A DNA stretch of 15,294 bases, taken from contig JBJKQE010000300.1 of NCBI GenBank assembly GCA_046705645.1, positions 1 through 15,294 of the forward strand, written 5' to 3'. Under the pieces are notes generated by a model. It ran no database searches, was not told where the DNA came from, and saw nothing but the letters and a program-made list of their open reading frames with translations. The translations under genes and the position numbers were made by a program. The first letter of the stretch is position 1. Each line of letters begins with the position of its first letter. The stretch comes from FEN-1297 sp046705645 (lineage in GTDB: Bacteria; Bacteroidota; Ignavibacteria; Ignavibacteriales; Ignavibacteriaceae). Of this stretch, positions 1 through 7,827 are shown one piece after another.

Positions 1-360
1 AACGGCGCATATTATCCTCCTACGGTTCTTACTGAAGTAACTCCCGGAATGCCGGCCTACGATGAGGAATTGTTTGGCCCTGCGGCCGCTTTAATAAAAG
101 CTAAGGATGAAAAAGAAGGAATAAGAATTGCCAACGATACCAGCTTCGGATTAGGAGCTGCAGTGTTTACTTCCGATGTAAAAAAAGGAGAGAGAATTGC
201 GAAAGAAGAATTACGTGCTGGATGCTGTTTTGTAAATGAATTTGTAAAATCCGATCCGCGATTGCCTTTTGGAGGGATTAAAGAATCAGGTTACGGTCGG
301 GAACTTTCTGCTTTCGGTATAAAAGAATTTATGAATATAAAAACAGTTTATGTGAAATAA
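1..360 (+). CDS. Aldehyde dehydrogenase, C-terminal part (succinate-semialdehyde dehydrogenase type)
   Basis: This is the last 119 residues of an NAD(P)-dependent aldehyde dehydrogenase. The reading frame is open from the first base, so the start and the catalytic cysteine region lie outside the window. Family marks are visible: EELFGP near residues 22-27, whose glutamate contacts the nicotinamide ribose in the ALDH family; the NDTSFGLGAAVFTSD stretch; and the C-terminal PFGGIKESGYGREL motif followed by an oligomerisation strand ending in TVYVK. The GYGREL ending and the FVNEFVKSDPRLPFGG loop resemble the GabD/YneI group, which oxidises succinate semialdehyde to succinate, but substrate choice cannot be settled from the C-terminus alone. 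It is cytoplasmic. The gene ends 9 bp before the stop of the convergent kinase gene, with no hairpin terminator between them. Confidence 0.9.
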   Translation, partial: NGAYYPPTVLTEVTPGMPAYDEELFGPAAALIKAKDEKEGIRIANDTSFGLGAAVFTSDVKKGERIAKEELRAGCCFVNEFVKSDPRLPFGGIKESGYGRELSAFGIKEFMNIKTVYVK

Positions 361-369
361 AAATGAATA

Positions 370-3300
370 TTAATCATCGAGATATGTGGGTAGGGTAAAA
401 TAAAATCTGCTTCCGCTTCCCATTTTGCTTTCCACCCATATTTTCCCGTTATTTTTCTCAACCATCTCCTTGCAGATTATTAACCCGAGTCCGGTGCCTT
501 TTTCATTTTCCGTGCCGAGAGTGGAATGCTGAGTATCAATCCTAAAAATTTTCTTCATTCCTTCATCAGAGATTCCCATACCGTTATCAGCAACAGAGAT
601 TTCACATGTACCATTTGAATCTAATGATGATATAGAAATCTTTCCGTTTCCATTTGTAAATTTAATAGCATTCGAAATTAGATTTTGTAAAATAGATTGA
701 AGCATGTAAGAATCGGAAAATACTATAACATTGCTTTCAACATTGTTCGATACGGAGATATTTTTAATTAAGGCATTTGCATTTAATATTGAAATTACTT
801 CATTAACTTTTTTAGATAAGTTAATTTTTACCGGATTAAACTGCAGTTTGCCCGTTTGCATTCTTGCCCAATCAAGAATATTATCAACTAACTTAAATTG
901 ATTCTTTAGTAATCCGTGAATTTCCTTAACAAATTTTTCTCTTTCATTTTCATTTAAAAGGTGATGTTCGTTAGCAAGAATTTCGGACATGCCCAGTAAC
1001 GGTTGAAAAGGACCTTTTAAATCGTGAGCGATTATTGAAAAGAGTTTATCCTTACTGGCATTTAATTCCATTAATTTCTTTTCAGATTCTGCCAGTTGTT
1101 TATTTAACTTGTCTAATTGAGAGGCTCTTTGTTCCAATAAATCTTTATTTTCTTTCAAACGTTTCGTGTAGTTTTTTAATTCTTCCGCTTTTCTCTTTCT
1201 ATCTATAGCTAAGGCCGTTTGTTCCGATACGAAAACAAGAATTTGTCTTTCAACTTCGGTATAAGCAGATTCATTTTCGTAATCCTGAACAACCATTACA
1301 CCGAATGTTTTTCCTTCTAATTTTAAAGGAACGCCAACCCAAACCGGTGAATAAGATCCGACTAATTCTATTGCGTTAATTTCTTTTAGTTCAATTTCTT
1401 CTTTTTCTCTTATTATAGCATCTTTACCTGTTCGTAATACATAGTCTGTTAAACCTTTACCCAATTTTCTAGGAGAGGGGATCGGATCTATTTCATCAAC
1501 AAAATAAGGAAAGGAAAGCAAATTTGTCTGTTCATCATACAAAGAGATGTAAAAGTTTTTTGCAGACATTAGTTCTTTAATTACTTCATGTATTTCCGTA
1601 AACAGCGTTTGCATATCTTCCGTAGTATTTACAGCTTCGGAAATTTTGTACAGAGCGGTCTGAATTTTGTCTATCTTCTTTCTTTCGGTTATGTCGTGAA
1701 CGGTTGCCTGAACTAATTTTTTCCCGCCTAATACAAAACTGTTCAGCGATACTTCTGCATCAATAAGTTTACCTTTTTTACTTTTATGCTGCCAATAAAA
1801 ATATTGGGGCTTATCTTGCAAGGCCGCATTTATTTTTTCAAGAGCAGATTGTTTGGAATCTTTGCCGTCCGGCTGTACTTCCGGAGAAAATTCCCAGGGA
1901 GAGTGGTTAATTATAGCTTCTCTTGAGCATTCGAATAATTTACAAAATTGTTCATTGCATTCTTCAAATTTATCAGTCATTATACAAATAGATTCGGCAG
2001 AATCCTTAAAAAGCATTCTAAATCTTTTCTCACTTTCAATTAAAGCCACTTCGGATTTCTTTTGCCCGGTAACATCACGGAAACTCCAAACTCTCCCGAC
2101 TATTTCATCATTTAATTTTTGAGGCAGGGAATAGCGTTCAAAAAATCGTCCGTCCTTAAATTCCAGCAAATCAAAACTTTCAATCTCAGGGTTTTCATAT
2201 AAATATTTAACCTGCTGAAGAAATGCTTCAGGATTTTTTAATTGTTCATTGACAAATTCCAAAAGTTTCATATCGCTGCCATCTTCAATCATTTTTTCAG
2301 GCAAATTCCACATTTTAACAAATTTTTGATTATATCCTGTTACGCTGCCATTTTTGTCTATAACCAATAAACCATCGGCAGTTGATTCAAGTGTGGCACT
2401 CAAAAGAGAAAGGGTAATTTTAAGTTTCTGTTCTGCAGCTTTTCGTTCAGATATATCAGTCGCTACGCCTATTAATCCGATAGGATTTTTATTGTTATCA
2501 TAAATGGGAGATGTAGATAAGGAAATAATAAATTCGGATCCGTCTTTTCTTTTATTTCGTAATTCCCCTTGCCAGCTTTTTTTTAAAGTATAATTATGAA
2601 TATGCTCAAGTAATTTTACATTGCCTTGACTAACCTGGACAATATCGATTTTTTCCCCCAGTACTTCCTCCCGGGTATAACCATAAGTTTTTGTAAAGGC
2701 ATCGTTTACAAAAATTAATTTATCGTTAAGATCTGTTATGGTAATACATTCACTGATATTTTGTAAAGATTGTGCTAATAGAAGTATTTGTTTCTCAGTT
2801 TGTTTTCTTTCGGTTATGTTACGGAAAATTGCCAATGCATACGGCACTTTTTTTTCGAATTCGAAAAATGAATTTGAAACTCCGAAATACATTTTTTCCC
2901 CGTTCCATAATGTGTATTCATTTTCAAAATAAGGAAGGAGGGTTCCGCTACTAAATCTTTCTATATGCTTTCTAATTATTTCCGAACTATTTTTCTGTGT
3001 GTATATAACAGATAACGGCTTGCCTTCCAAATCTTTCTTCTTCTTTTTCACCATTTTGGAAAAAGCATTATTTACCATAATGATTATGCCGTTTTCATCG
3101 GTAAGCCTCATACCGTCGCCGGACATCTCCCAAATTGTTCTGAAAAGCTTTTTTGATTTTTTATCAGATTGTTCCGCCTTTTTTTGTATTGTAATATCAT
3201 TTGTTATAAAGAGTACTCGTCTACTTTTCATCGGAGATACTATGGAACTAAATGAATACTTTTTTCTGTTTACGGTGAATGTATGATTAAATGTTATGAT

Positions 3301-3591
3301 CTTGTTTGTGCGTAGAGTTTTTTCAATCTTAGTAATAATATAATCAGATTGTTTCGGAGGGAAAATGTTAGAAATAGTTTTTAATTCATTTACTTTCCTA
3401 GTTTTAATTAATTTTTTTAGATTATCTTTTTTAAGGATTTTTAAAATCCTGCCCTTTTTATTGAGAACTATTATACTGCCGGGTATCGTTCCCAATAAAG
3501 CATCAGTTTCCGATTTGATATCTTTTAACTTATGAATCGAAAATTCTTGCCCTTCCTTTTTCGATTTCCCTTTATCTTTTGCCAAATTCAA
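370..3591 (-). CDS. Multi-PAS/GAF sensor histidine kinase, soluble
   Basis: A 1073-residue histidine kinase. Domains in order: a lysine-rich N-terminus; five PAS or PAS-like domains (about 30-138, 150-265, 270-390, 392-515 and 520-640), most closing with the D-I-T/S-E-R-K signature that links PAS to the next helix; a GAF domain (about 650-798); a coiled coil (800-845); HisKA with the phosphoacceptor His856 in AHDLKGPF; and HATPase_c with N box NLISNAIKF (970-978), G1 DNGMGI (1002-1007) and G2 GTGLGL (1032-1037). All catalytic motifs look intact. There is no signal peptide, membrane segment, receiver or output domain, so it should sense cytoplasmic cues and pass phosphate to a separate partner. 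The start is TTG with no good Shine-Dalgarno; no ATG or GTG lies between it and the in-frame stop at 3634-3636. It lies 212 bp downstream of another kinase gene on the same strand. The signals sensed are unknown. Confidence 0.93.
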   Translation of the reverse strand: MNLAKDKGKSKKEGQEFSIHKLKDIKSETDALLGTIPGSIIVLNKKGRILKILKKDNLKKLIKTRKVNELKTISNIFPPKQSDYIITKIEKTLRTNKIITFNHTFTVNRKKYSFSSIVSPMKSRRVLFITNDITIQKKAEQSDKKSKKLFRTIWEMSGDGMRLTDENGIIIMVNNAFSKMVKKKKKDLEGKPLSVIYTQKNSSEIIRKHIERFSSGTLLPYFENEYTLWNGEKMYFGVSNSFFEFEKKVPYALAIFRNITERKQTEKQILLLAQSLQNISECITITDLNDKLIFVNDAFTKTYGYTREEVLGEKIDIVQVSQGNVKLLEHIHNYTLKKSWQGELRNKRKDGSEFIISLSTSPIYDNNKNPIGLIGVATDISERKAAEQKLKITLSLLSATLESTADGLLVIDKNGSVTGYNQKFVKMWNLPEKMIEDGSDMKLLEFVNEQLKNPEAFLQQVKYLYENPEIESFDLLEFKDGRFFERYSLPQKLNDEIVGRVWSFRDVTGQKKSEVALIESEKRFRMLFKDSAESICIMTDKFEECNEQFCKLFECSREAIINHSPWEFSPEVQPDGKDSKQSALEKINAALQDKPQYFYWQHKSKKGKLIDAEVSLNSFVLGGKKLVQATVHDITERKKIDKIQTALYKISEAVNTTEDMQTLFTEIHEVIKELMSAKNFYISLYDEQTNLLSFPYFVDEIDPIPSPRKLGKGLTDYVLRTGKDAIIREKEEIELKEINAIELVGSYSPVWVGVPLKLEGKTFGVMVVQDYENESAYTEVERQILVFVSEQTALAIDRKRKAEELKNYTKRLKENKDLLEQRASQLDKLNKQLAESEKKLMELNASKDKLFSIIAHDLKGPFQPLLGMSEILANEHHLLNENEREKFVKEIHGLLKNQFKLVDNILDWARMQTGKLQFNPVKINLSKKVNEVISILNANALIKNISVSNNVESNVIVFSDSYMLQSILQNLISNAIKFTNGNGKISISSLDSNGTCEISVADNGMGISDEGMKKIFRIDTQHSTLGTENEKGTGLGLIICKEMVEKNNGKIWVESKMGSGSRFYFTLPTYLDD

Positions 3592-3803
3592 TAATTGATT
3601 TTTAGAATTAATTCTAATCTTACCCCCAGATTTTCACTTTTGCTATTTTATTTGGCAGTTAATATAAATAAAATTTTTGAAAATGTTAATAAAAAATTTT
3701 TATAAAGTTTGTATTATGAGTGGAAAAGTAATTTTAATTTTGGACGACGCGATGGTATATTTAATCCAATTCACAAAACGGGTTATCCAGATTATTAATA
3801 AAA
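3592..3803. other. Intergenic region between the two kinase genes
   Basis: 212 bp of AT-rich DNA separate the two same-strand kinase genes. It holds a perfect 16-bp palindrome (3602-3617) and, on the minus strand, a GGGGGT run (3627-3622) that is too far from the TTG start to be an ordinary ribosome binding site. I see no convincing intrinsic terminator after the upstream kinase, so cotranscription is possible. I could not assign a promoter with confidence. Confidence 0.5.
3602..3617. promoter_or_regulatory. Perfect 16-bp palindrome upstream of the multi-PAS kinase gene
   Basis: TTAGAATTAATTCTAA equals its own reverse complement. It ends 10 bp before the TTG start of the kinase gene that begins at 3591, so a bound dimeric regulator would block transcription or initiation. 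AT-rich DNA makes short palindromes common, but a perfect 16-mer so close to a start is less so. It shares AGAATT/AATTCT arms with the imperfect palindrome at 5506-5519. The regulatory role is inferred. Confidence 0.35.
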
Positions 3804-5462
3804 TTATAATATTTGCTGATGCAAAATATTATTCATTAAATTTATCAGACTTTCCTTGTCGAAAGGTTTCGAAATATAATGCGTACATCCTCCCTGAAGG
3901 AATTTTTCTCTATCTCCATTTAAAGCATACGCCGTTAAAGCAACAATAGGAGTTTGAGAATATTTCGGATATTTTCTTATTTCCTTAGTGGTTTCCAATC
4001 CATTTAATCCAACTCCAAGATTGATATCCATTAGAACGGCATCAAATTCTCTTTCTTTTACCTTATTTAGTGCTTCCTGGCTATTTAATGCAGAATCAAT
4101 TTCACAAACATTTTTTAATATTATTTTTGCAACACCTATAGCAACAGGGTCATTATCTACTAATAATACATTCGGAAGATTCGTATTTAGCGATTGATTT
4201 AATTTTTGCGCGGCTTTTTTATTAAAATTGTTTTTCTCTTTCCCAGGCTTTGTTTTAATTTCCGGAAATTTAAGTATAAATGTGGACCCTTTCCCGATCT
4301 TGCTTTTTAAATAGATTTTTCCGCCAAGCAGTTCGACATATCTTTTGGTAATCGTTAAACCAAGGCCGCTGCCTTCATACTGCCTATTAATGCCTTCGCT
4401 TGCCTGTCTGAATTCTTCAAAAATAATTTCCCGGCTTGATTCGGAAATACCGATACCACTGTCCTTTATTTTTATTATTGCATAACGGTTTTTCCCTTCA
4501 GACATACTGTTTACCTCAACAATTACTCCGCCGTGTTCAGTATACTTTATTGCGTTATTTAAAAGATTGAAAATAATATTGTTAAAAATGTGAGCATCCA
4601 AGCTTGCTTTTATTTCTTCATCAATTATTTTCAGATTGAGATATAGATTATTTCTTTCAGCAGTATTTGTAAAACTTCTAACAGCATCAGCCACAAGATG
4701 TGATACATTGTGCTGCTTTTTATTTATTTCTATTTTTTGTGCTTCCAAACGAGAATAATCCAGAAGAGAATTCAGCGTATCCATTAGTCTCCTTCCGGAA
4801 TTATAAATAGATTCCGCCATGTCGATTTGTTCGCTCTCTTTTAATTCATTCTTAAATATTTCGGCAAAACCTAAAATACCCACCAAAGGAGTTCTCAACT
4901 CGTGACTCATAATTGCTAGAAAGTTTCCCTTTAATTTATTCATTTCTTCAGCTTTTTCTTTTGCGGCTATCAGCTGATTTTCGGCTATAATTTTTTCAGT
5001 TATATCTTCTATTGTACCCTCAAGATAAATTTTCTTCTTACCTTTTGATTTAATTAAACTCGTATTCATTCGTACACTAAATATTGTTCCGTCTTTTTTC
5101 CTAAACTCTGTTTCAAATCCGATTACTTTCCCGTCCTTAAGAGCCTTTTTAATAAACCTTGCTCTATCATTTATGTTTTTATAAATATCTTTCATCGGAT
5201 ATTCCGGAATTTCAGAAAGTGATGAATAGCCAAGCATTCTGACTAACGCATCATTAGCAATTAAAAGTTTACCGTTAGTTGTAGTTCGGTATATTCCGAT
5301 AGCCGCATTTTCAAAAAGACTTTTAAAAACATATTCATTTTTCTTTAAGATTTTTTCATAGTTCTCTTTTTCTTCAATAATATGCTTTAGCTTAGTATTT
5401 TTTTTCTGAAGCTGTTTAGATTTTGCTTCCCACCTTTCCCTATTTTTTTTATTATCTGTCAT
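3804..5462 (-). CDS. Hybrid PAS histidine kinase with C-terminal receiver
   Basis: A 552-residue hybrid kinase. It starts with a charged coiled coil (about 5-45), then one PAS domain (about 42-160, ending LEGTIEDITEK), HisKA with His187 in SHELRTPL, HATPase_c with N box NLLNNAIKY (299-307), G1 DSGIGI (334-339), F box FEEF (348-351) and G2 GSGLGL (364-369), a linker of about 30 residues, and a receiver domain (430-550). The receiver has phosphoacceptor Asp479 (LMDINLG), Thr510 (ALTAYA) and Lys532 (SKPF). Its first acidic patch reads VDNDP, so one of the usual adjacent acidic residues is Asn437. There is no membrane segment and no HPt or DNA-binding domain, so output must go through another protein. 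ATG start with only a weak GGA-like upstream sequence. It precedes the multi-PAS kinase on the same strand; joint action is plausible but unproven. Confidence 0.94.
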   Translation of the reverse strand: MTDNKKNRERWEAKSKQLQKKNTKLKHIIEEKENYEKILKKNEYVFKSLFENAAIGIYRTTTNGKLLIANDALVRMLGYSSLSEIPEYPMKDIYKNINDRARFIKKALKDGKVIGFETEFRKKDGTIFSVRMNTSLIKSKGKKKIYLEGTIEDITEKIIAENQLIAAKEKAEEMNKLKGNFLAIMSHELRTPLVGILGFAEIFKNELKESEQIDMAESIYNSGRRLMDTLNSLLDYSRLEAQKIEINKKQHNVSHLVADAVRSFTNTAERNNLYLNLKIIDEEIKASLDAHIFNNIIFNLLNNAIKYTEHGGVIVEVNSMSEGKNRYAIIKIKDSGIGISESSREIIFEEFRQASEGINRQYEGSGLGLTITKRYVELLGGKIYLKSKIGKGSTFILKFPEIKTKPGKEKNNFNKKAAQKLNQSLNTNLPNVLLVDNDPVAIGVAKIILKNVCEIDSALNSQEALNKVKEREFDAVLMDINLGVGLNGLETTKEIRKYPKYSQTPIVALTAYALNGDREKFLQGGCTHYISKPFDKESLINLMNNILHQQIL

Positions 5463-5505
5463 TTTGAATTATTTCCGTTATAATTAAAATGATTTTAACT
5501 TTAGG

Positions 5506-5519
5506 AGAATTCGAGTTCT
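5506..5519. promoter_or_regulatory. Imperfect 14-bp palindrome upstream of the hybrid kinase gene
   Basis: AGAATTCGAGTTCT has AGAA/TTCT arms and a TCGA centre, with one mismatched pair (T5510 against G5515). It lies 44-57 bp upstream of the kinase ATG at 5462, a typical operator or promoter position. Its arms resemble the perfect palindrome at 3602-3617 ahead of the other kinase, but the spacing between half-sites differs by 2 bp. Its role is inferred only. Confidence 0.25.
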
Positions 5520-5653
5520 TAAATATTCTTTTAAAAATATTTTCGATATTATCTATGTCCTAAATATAAATTAAAAAATTTGATAATTTAATATGTTATT
5601 AAATCTTACAATTCTTATAAAACAAGATATTTATGAATCTGTTTGAATAATTA

Positions 5654-5673
5654 TTAAAGATGAAAATCTTTAA
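5654..5673. repeat. Perfect 8-bp inverted repeat with GAAA loop
   Basis: TTAAAGAT and ATCTTTAA are perfect reverse complements separated by GAAA. In RNA of the plus strand this would be a stem closed by a GNRA tetraloop, which is unusually stable. No U-tract follows on either strand, so it does not look like a terminator. It lies about 135 bp upstream of truA. The stem is mostly A-U, so chance occurrence in AT-rich DNA is a real possibility. Confidence 0.35.
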
Positions 5674-5808
5674 AACATCAAAACCGGAATTTTATTTGTA
5701 AAATAACTCTATTGATCGCAGGATTAATACGGGTATTTTAAACTTTATTCTAAAATTTTAACTAAATTTTAATGAAAAATATTTATATATACCAATTTAA
5801 TTTGTGAT

Positions 5809-6537
5809 TTGGACAATTTTAAACTTTTAATCCAATATGATGGTACAAATTATTGTGGCTGGCAAATTCAGGCCAATTCTGCTACCATTCAGCAAAAAAT
5901 AACAGAAACAGCGGAAATAATTCTAAAAGAAAAGATAAATCTAATCGGTTCAGGCAGAACCGACACCGGCGTACATGCTTTAGGTCAGGTGGCCAATTTT
6001 AAAACAACAATGGATCTGGATGTATATAAATTTAAGCATTCAATAAATGCAATTCTGCCTAAAGATATTTCAATTTTAAAAATTGAAAAAACCAAACCGG
6101 AATTTCATTCTAGGTTCGATGCCAAAAGCAGAAGCTATATATATTTTATTTCAAAATATAAATCGCCGTTTTATGAAAGGTTCTCTTATTTTTATCATAA
6201 TGAATTGAATTGTGAATTATTAAACAAATTAAGCAAATCTCTTTTAGGTAAAAAAGACTTTTCTTCTTTTGCGAGGAAAAACACCGAAACAAAAAATAAA
6301 ATTTGCAATATTTATGAAGCTTATTGGAAAAGTACTTCTGACTTAATCATTTTTAAAATAGAAGCAGATAGATTCCTGCACGGAATGGTTAGGACAATTA
6401 TAGGCACATTATTAAATTCACTGAAAAATAATTACGATAATAATTATTTCAAAAAAATTATAGAGCTAAAAGATCGTGAAGCTGCTGGAGAAGCGGTACC
6501 GGCTAAAGGCCTGTTTTTGTATAAAGTAAAATACTAA
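5809..6537 (+). CDS. truA: tRNA pseudouridine(38-40) synthase TruA
   Basis: A 242-residue pseudouridine synthase of the TruA family, which isomerises uridines 38-40 in the anticodon arm of many tRNAs. The N-terminus LLIQYDGTNYCGWQIQ and the catalytic motif GSGRTDTGVHALGQ, with nucleophile Asp52, are diagnostic. Also present are FHSRFDAKSRSYIY (about 101-114), which includes the conserved tyrosine region, the DFSSFA motif, and FLHGMVRTIIGTLL near the C-terminus. Length is normal for the family. The start is TTG: upstream in frame there is only ATT before the TGA at 5773-5775, and the encoded MDNFKLLIQYDG matches the usual TruA beginning. No clear Shine-Dalgarno is present. It is the first gene of the plus-strand series and is followed after 2 bp by an SDR gene, so the two are almost certainly cotranscribed. 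Confidence 0.96.
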   Translation: MDNFKLLIQYDGTNYCGWQIQANSATIQQKITETAEIILKEKINLIGSGRTDTGVHALGQVANFKTTMDLDVYKFKHSINAILPKDISILKIEKTKPEFHSRFDAKSRSYIYFISKYKSPFYERFSYFYHNELNCELLNKLSKSLLGKKDFSSFARKNTETKNKICNIYEAYWKSTSDLIIFKIEADRFLHGMVRTIIGTLLNSLKNNYDNNYFKKIIELKDREAAGEAVPAKGLFLYKVKY

Positions 6538-6539
6538 AA

Positions 6540-7295
6540 ATGCTAAATTTTAATTCTAAAACGGTTTTAATTACAGGCGGCTCAAGAGGAATAGGGGCAG
6601 CGTGTGTTAAATTATTTGCCGAAGCCGGTGTGGAAGTTATATTTACATATAATTCCGATGAAAAAAAAGCAAAAGAATTAATAAATAAATTCTCATCGGT
6701 TACAAATATTAAATCATTTAAAATTGATTTTAATAAAACAAATCTGTTAGAGAAAAAAATAAATGAAATTTTAATCGGTTATAAAAAGATTGATATTTTG
6801 GTAAACAATGCCGGAATATGGGAATACGGCAGAATTGATAAAATGACTGCGAAACAATGGGAAAGAACTATCAATATAAATCTTACAAGTACTTTTATTT
6901 TTACAAAGGCAGTAATCCCGTTGATGAAAAAAAATAGGTACGGCAGAATTATAAATATAACATCAACTGCGGGACAAAGAGGTGAACCGTTTTATTCGCA
7001 TTATGCAGCATCAAAAGGGGGTATAATTTCGTTTACAAAATCGTTAGCAGTAGAATTAGGCGGATTTGGAATAACTGTAAATAGCGTTGCTCCCGGCTGG
7101 GTTATTACGGATATGACTAAAGATGTGTTTGCAAACAAAGAGTATAAAAAAAAGGTAAGTAATGAAATTCCTCTAAAAAGAATTGCCGAACCCGATGATA
7201 TTGCCGGACCGGTTTTATTTTTAGCTTCGGATTTGGCAAGGCATATTAATGGAGAAATTTTAAATGTTAACGGAGGTTCTGTTTTATGCGGATGA
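6540..7295 (+). CDS. Short-chain dehydrogenase/reductase, FabG-like
   Basis: A 251-residue classical SDR. The Rossmann motif TGGSRGIG (12-19) binds the dinucleotide, NNAG lies at 89-92, and the catalytic tetrad is Asn114, Ser142, Tyr155 and Lys159 with the usual 13-residue Ser-Tyr spacing. The PGWVITDM segment (185-192) and the C-terminal GEILNVNGG are typical of 3-oxoacyl-ACP reductases (FabG), which reduce beta-ketoacyl-ACP with NADPH in fatty-acid elongation. Paralogous SDRs acting on acetoacetyl-CoA or other carbonyls share all these motifs, and no fab genes are adjacent, so the substrate is not settled and I give no symbol. The basic Arg16 in the glycine loop is compatible with NADPH. 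It starts 2 bp after the truA stop, with no separate promoter. Cytoplasmic. Confidence 0.9.
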   Translation: MLNFNSKTVLITGGSRGIGAACVKLFAEAGVEVIFTYNSDEKKAKELINKFSSVTNIKSFKIDFNKTNLLEKKINEILIGYKKIDILVNNAGIWEYGRIDKMTAKQWERTININLTSTFIFTKAVIPLMKKNRYGRIINITSTAGQRGEPFYSHYAASKGGIISFTKSLAVELGGFGITVNSVAPGWVITDMTKDVFANKEYKKKVSNEIPLKRIAEPDDIAGPVLFLASDLARHINGEILNVNGGSVLCG

Positions 7296-7347
7296 TTGAA
7301 TTAATTAAAGTTGCATTAGTTTAATTTTTATTAGGTAAGGAATTGTT

Positions 7348-7821
7348 ATGGACTTTCTTGCTCAACTGCATCCTAAAATCGTTCACTTCCCGATTGCTTT
7401 TTTTCTAGCATATGTTTTGTTTGAATTAATCGGAATTATATTTAAGAAAGATTTTTTTACCAAAGCAGCTCATATGATTTTATTTCTCGGAGTATTAGGT
7501 GCAATTGCGGCAGTATTGACCGGAAATTCGGCTCAGCAGGCAGCAAGACAATTAAGTAAGGCGGGTGCGTCTATTTCCATGAAAGCAATAGGTAATCACG
7601 AAGATTTTGCAAATTTTACTATGTGGTATTTTACCGGTCTTCTTGTTTATCGGACTTTTTTAGTACTCAAAAAGAAATTTACAGGGGGAATTAGATACTT
7701 ATTTATTTTGCTTGCTTTAATCGGTTCATTTCTGGTTTATCAAACCGGCGAGCTAGGAGGTAAACTGGTTTATAAATACGGTATCGGCACAGATGTAATT
7801 AAATCCGAAATAAGAAAGTAA
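7348..7821 (+). CDS. DUF2231-family membrane protein
   Basis: A 157-residue integral membrane protein with four hydrophobic helices (about 14-33, 41-61, 91-107 and 115-131). The beginning LHPKIVHFPIAFFLAYVLFELIG is the hallmark of the DUF2231 family, with His8 and His13 before the first helix; the NHEDFA segment carries another conserved-looking histidine (about 83) before the third helix. Members are inner-membrane proteins of unknown function; the histidines suggest haem or metal binding, but that is inference. ATG start with a purine-rich TAAGGAA about 5 bp upstream. It follows the SDR gene after 52 bp and precedes the next membrane protein gene by 6 bp, so the two membrane proteins are probably translated from one message. 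Confidence 0.85.
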   Translation: MDFLAQLHPKIVHFPIAFFLAYVLFELIGIIFKKDFFTKAAHMILFLGVLGAIAAVLTGNSAQQAARQLSKAGASISMKAIGNHEDFANFTMWYFTGLLVYRTFLVLKKKFTGGIRYLFILLALIGSFLVYQTGELGGKLVYKYGIGTDVIKSEIRK

Positions 7822-7827
7822 TTTTTT

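Larger units (their letters stand above)
5463..5808. other. Divergent intergenic region between the hybrid kinase and truA
   Basis: 346 bp, strongly AT-rich, between divergently transcribed genes, so it should carry both promoters. I see no gene in it. Visible structure: an imperfect 14-bp palindrome (5506-5519), an 8-bp perfect inverted repeat with a GAAA loop (5654-5673), and a tandem pair of CTAAAATTTTAA-like units (5750-5772). TATATAT at 5784-5790 could be a -10-like element for truA, but there is no matching -35, so I do not call a promoter. Confidence 0.5.

Noticed and set aside
361..369. Possible bidirectional terminator between the dehydrogenase and kinase stops
   Set aside because: The 9-bp gap and its flanks form no stable hairpin with a U-tract.
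1853..2122. Plus-strand open frame inside the multi-PAS kinase gene
   Set aside because: It is entirely antisense to a well-supported kinase gene with intact domains, and the translation shows no family motif.
1700..3200. Repeated PAS-domain coding segments as a DNA repeat
   Set aside because: The repeats are at the protein-fold level only; I saw no long identical DNA blocks, as expected for old domain duplications.
3677..3949. Plus-strand open frame of 90 codons overlapping the 3' end of the hybrid kinase gene
   Set aside because: Most of it is antisense to the receiver domain coding sequence, it has no recognisable domain, and its beginning lies in AT-rich intergenic DNA without a ribosome binding site.
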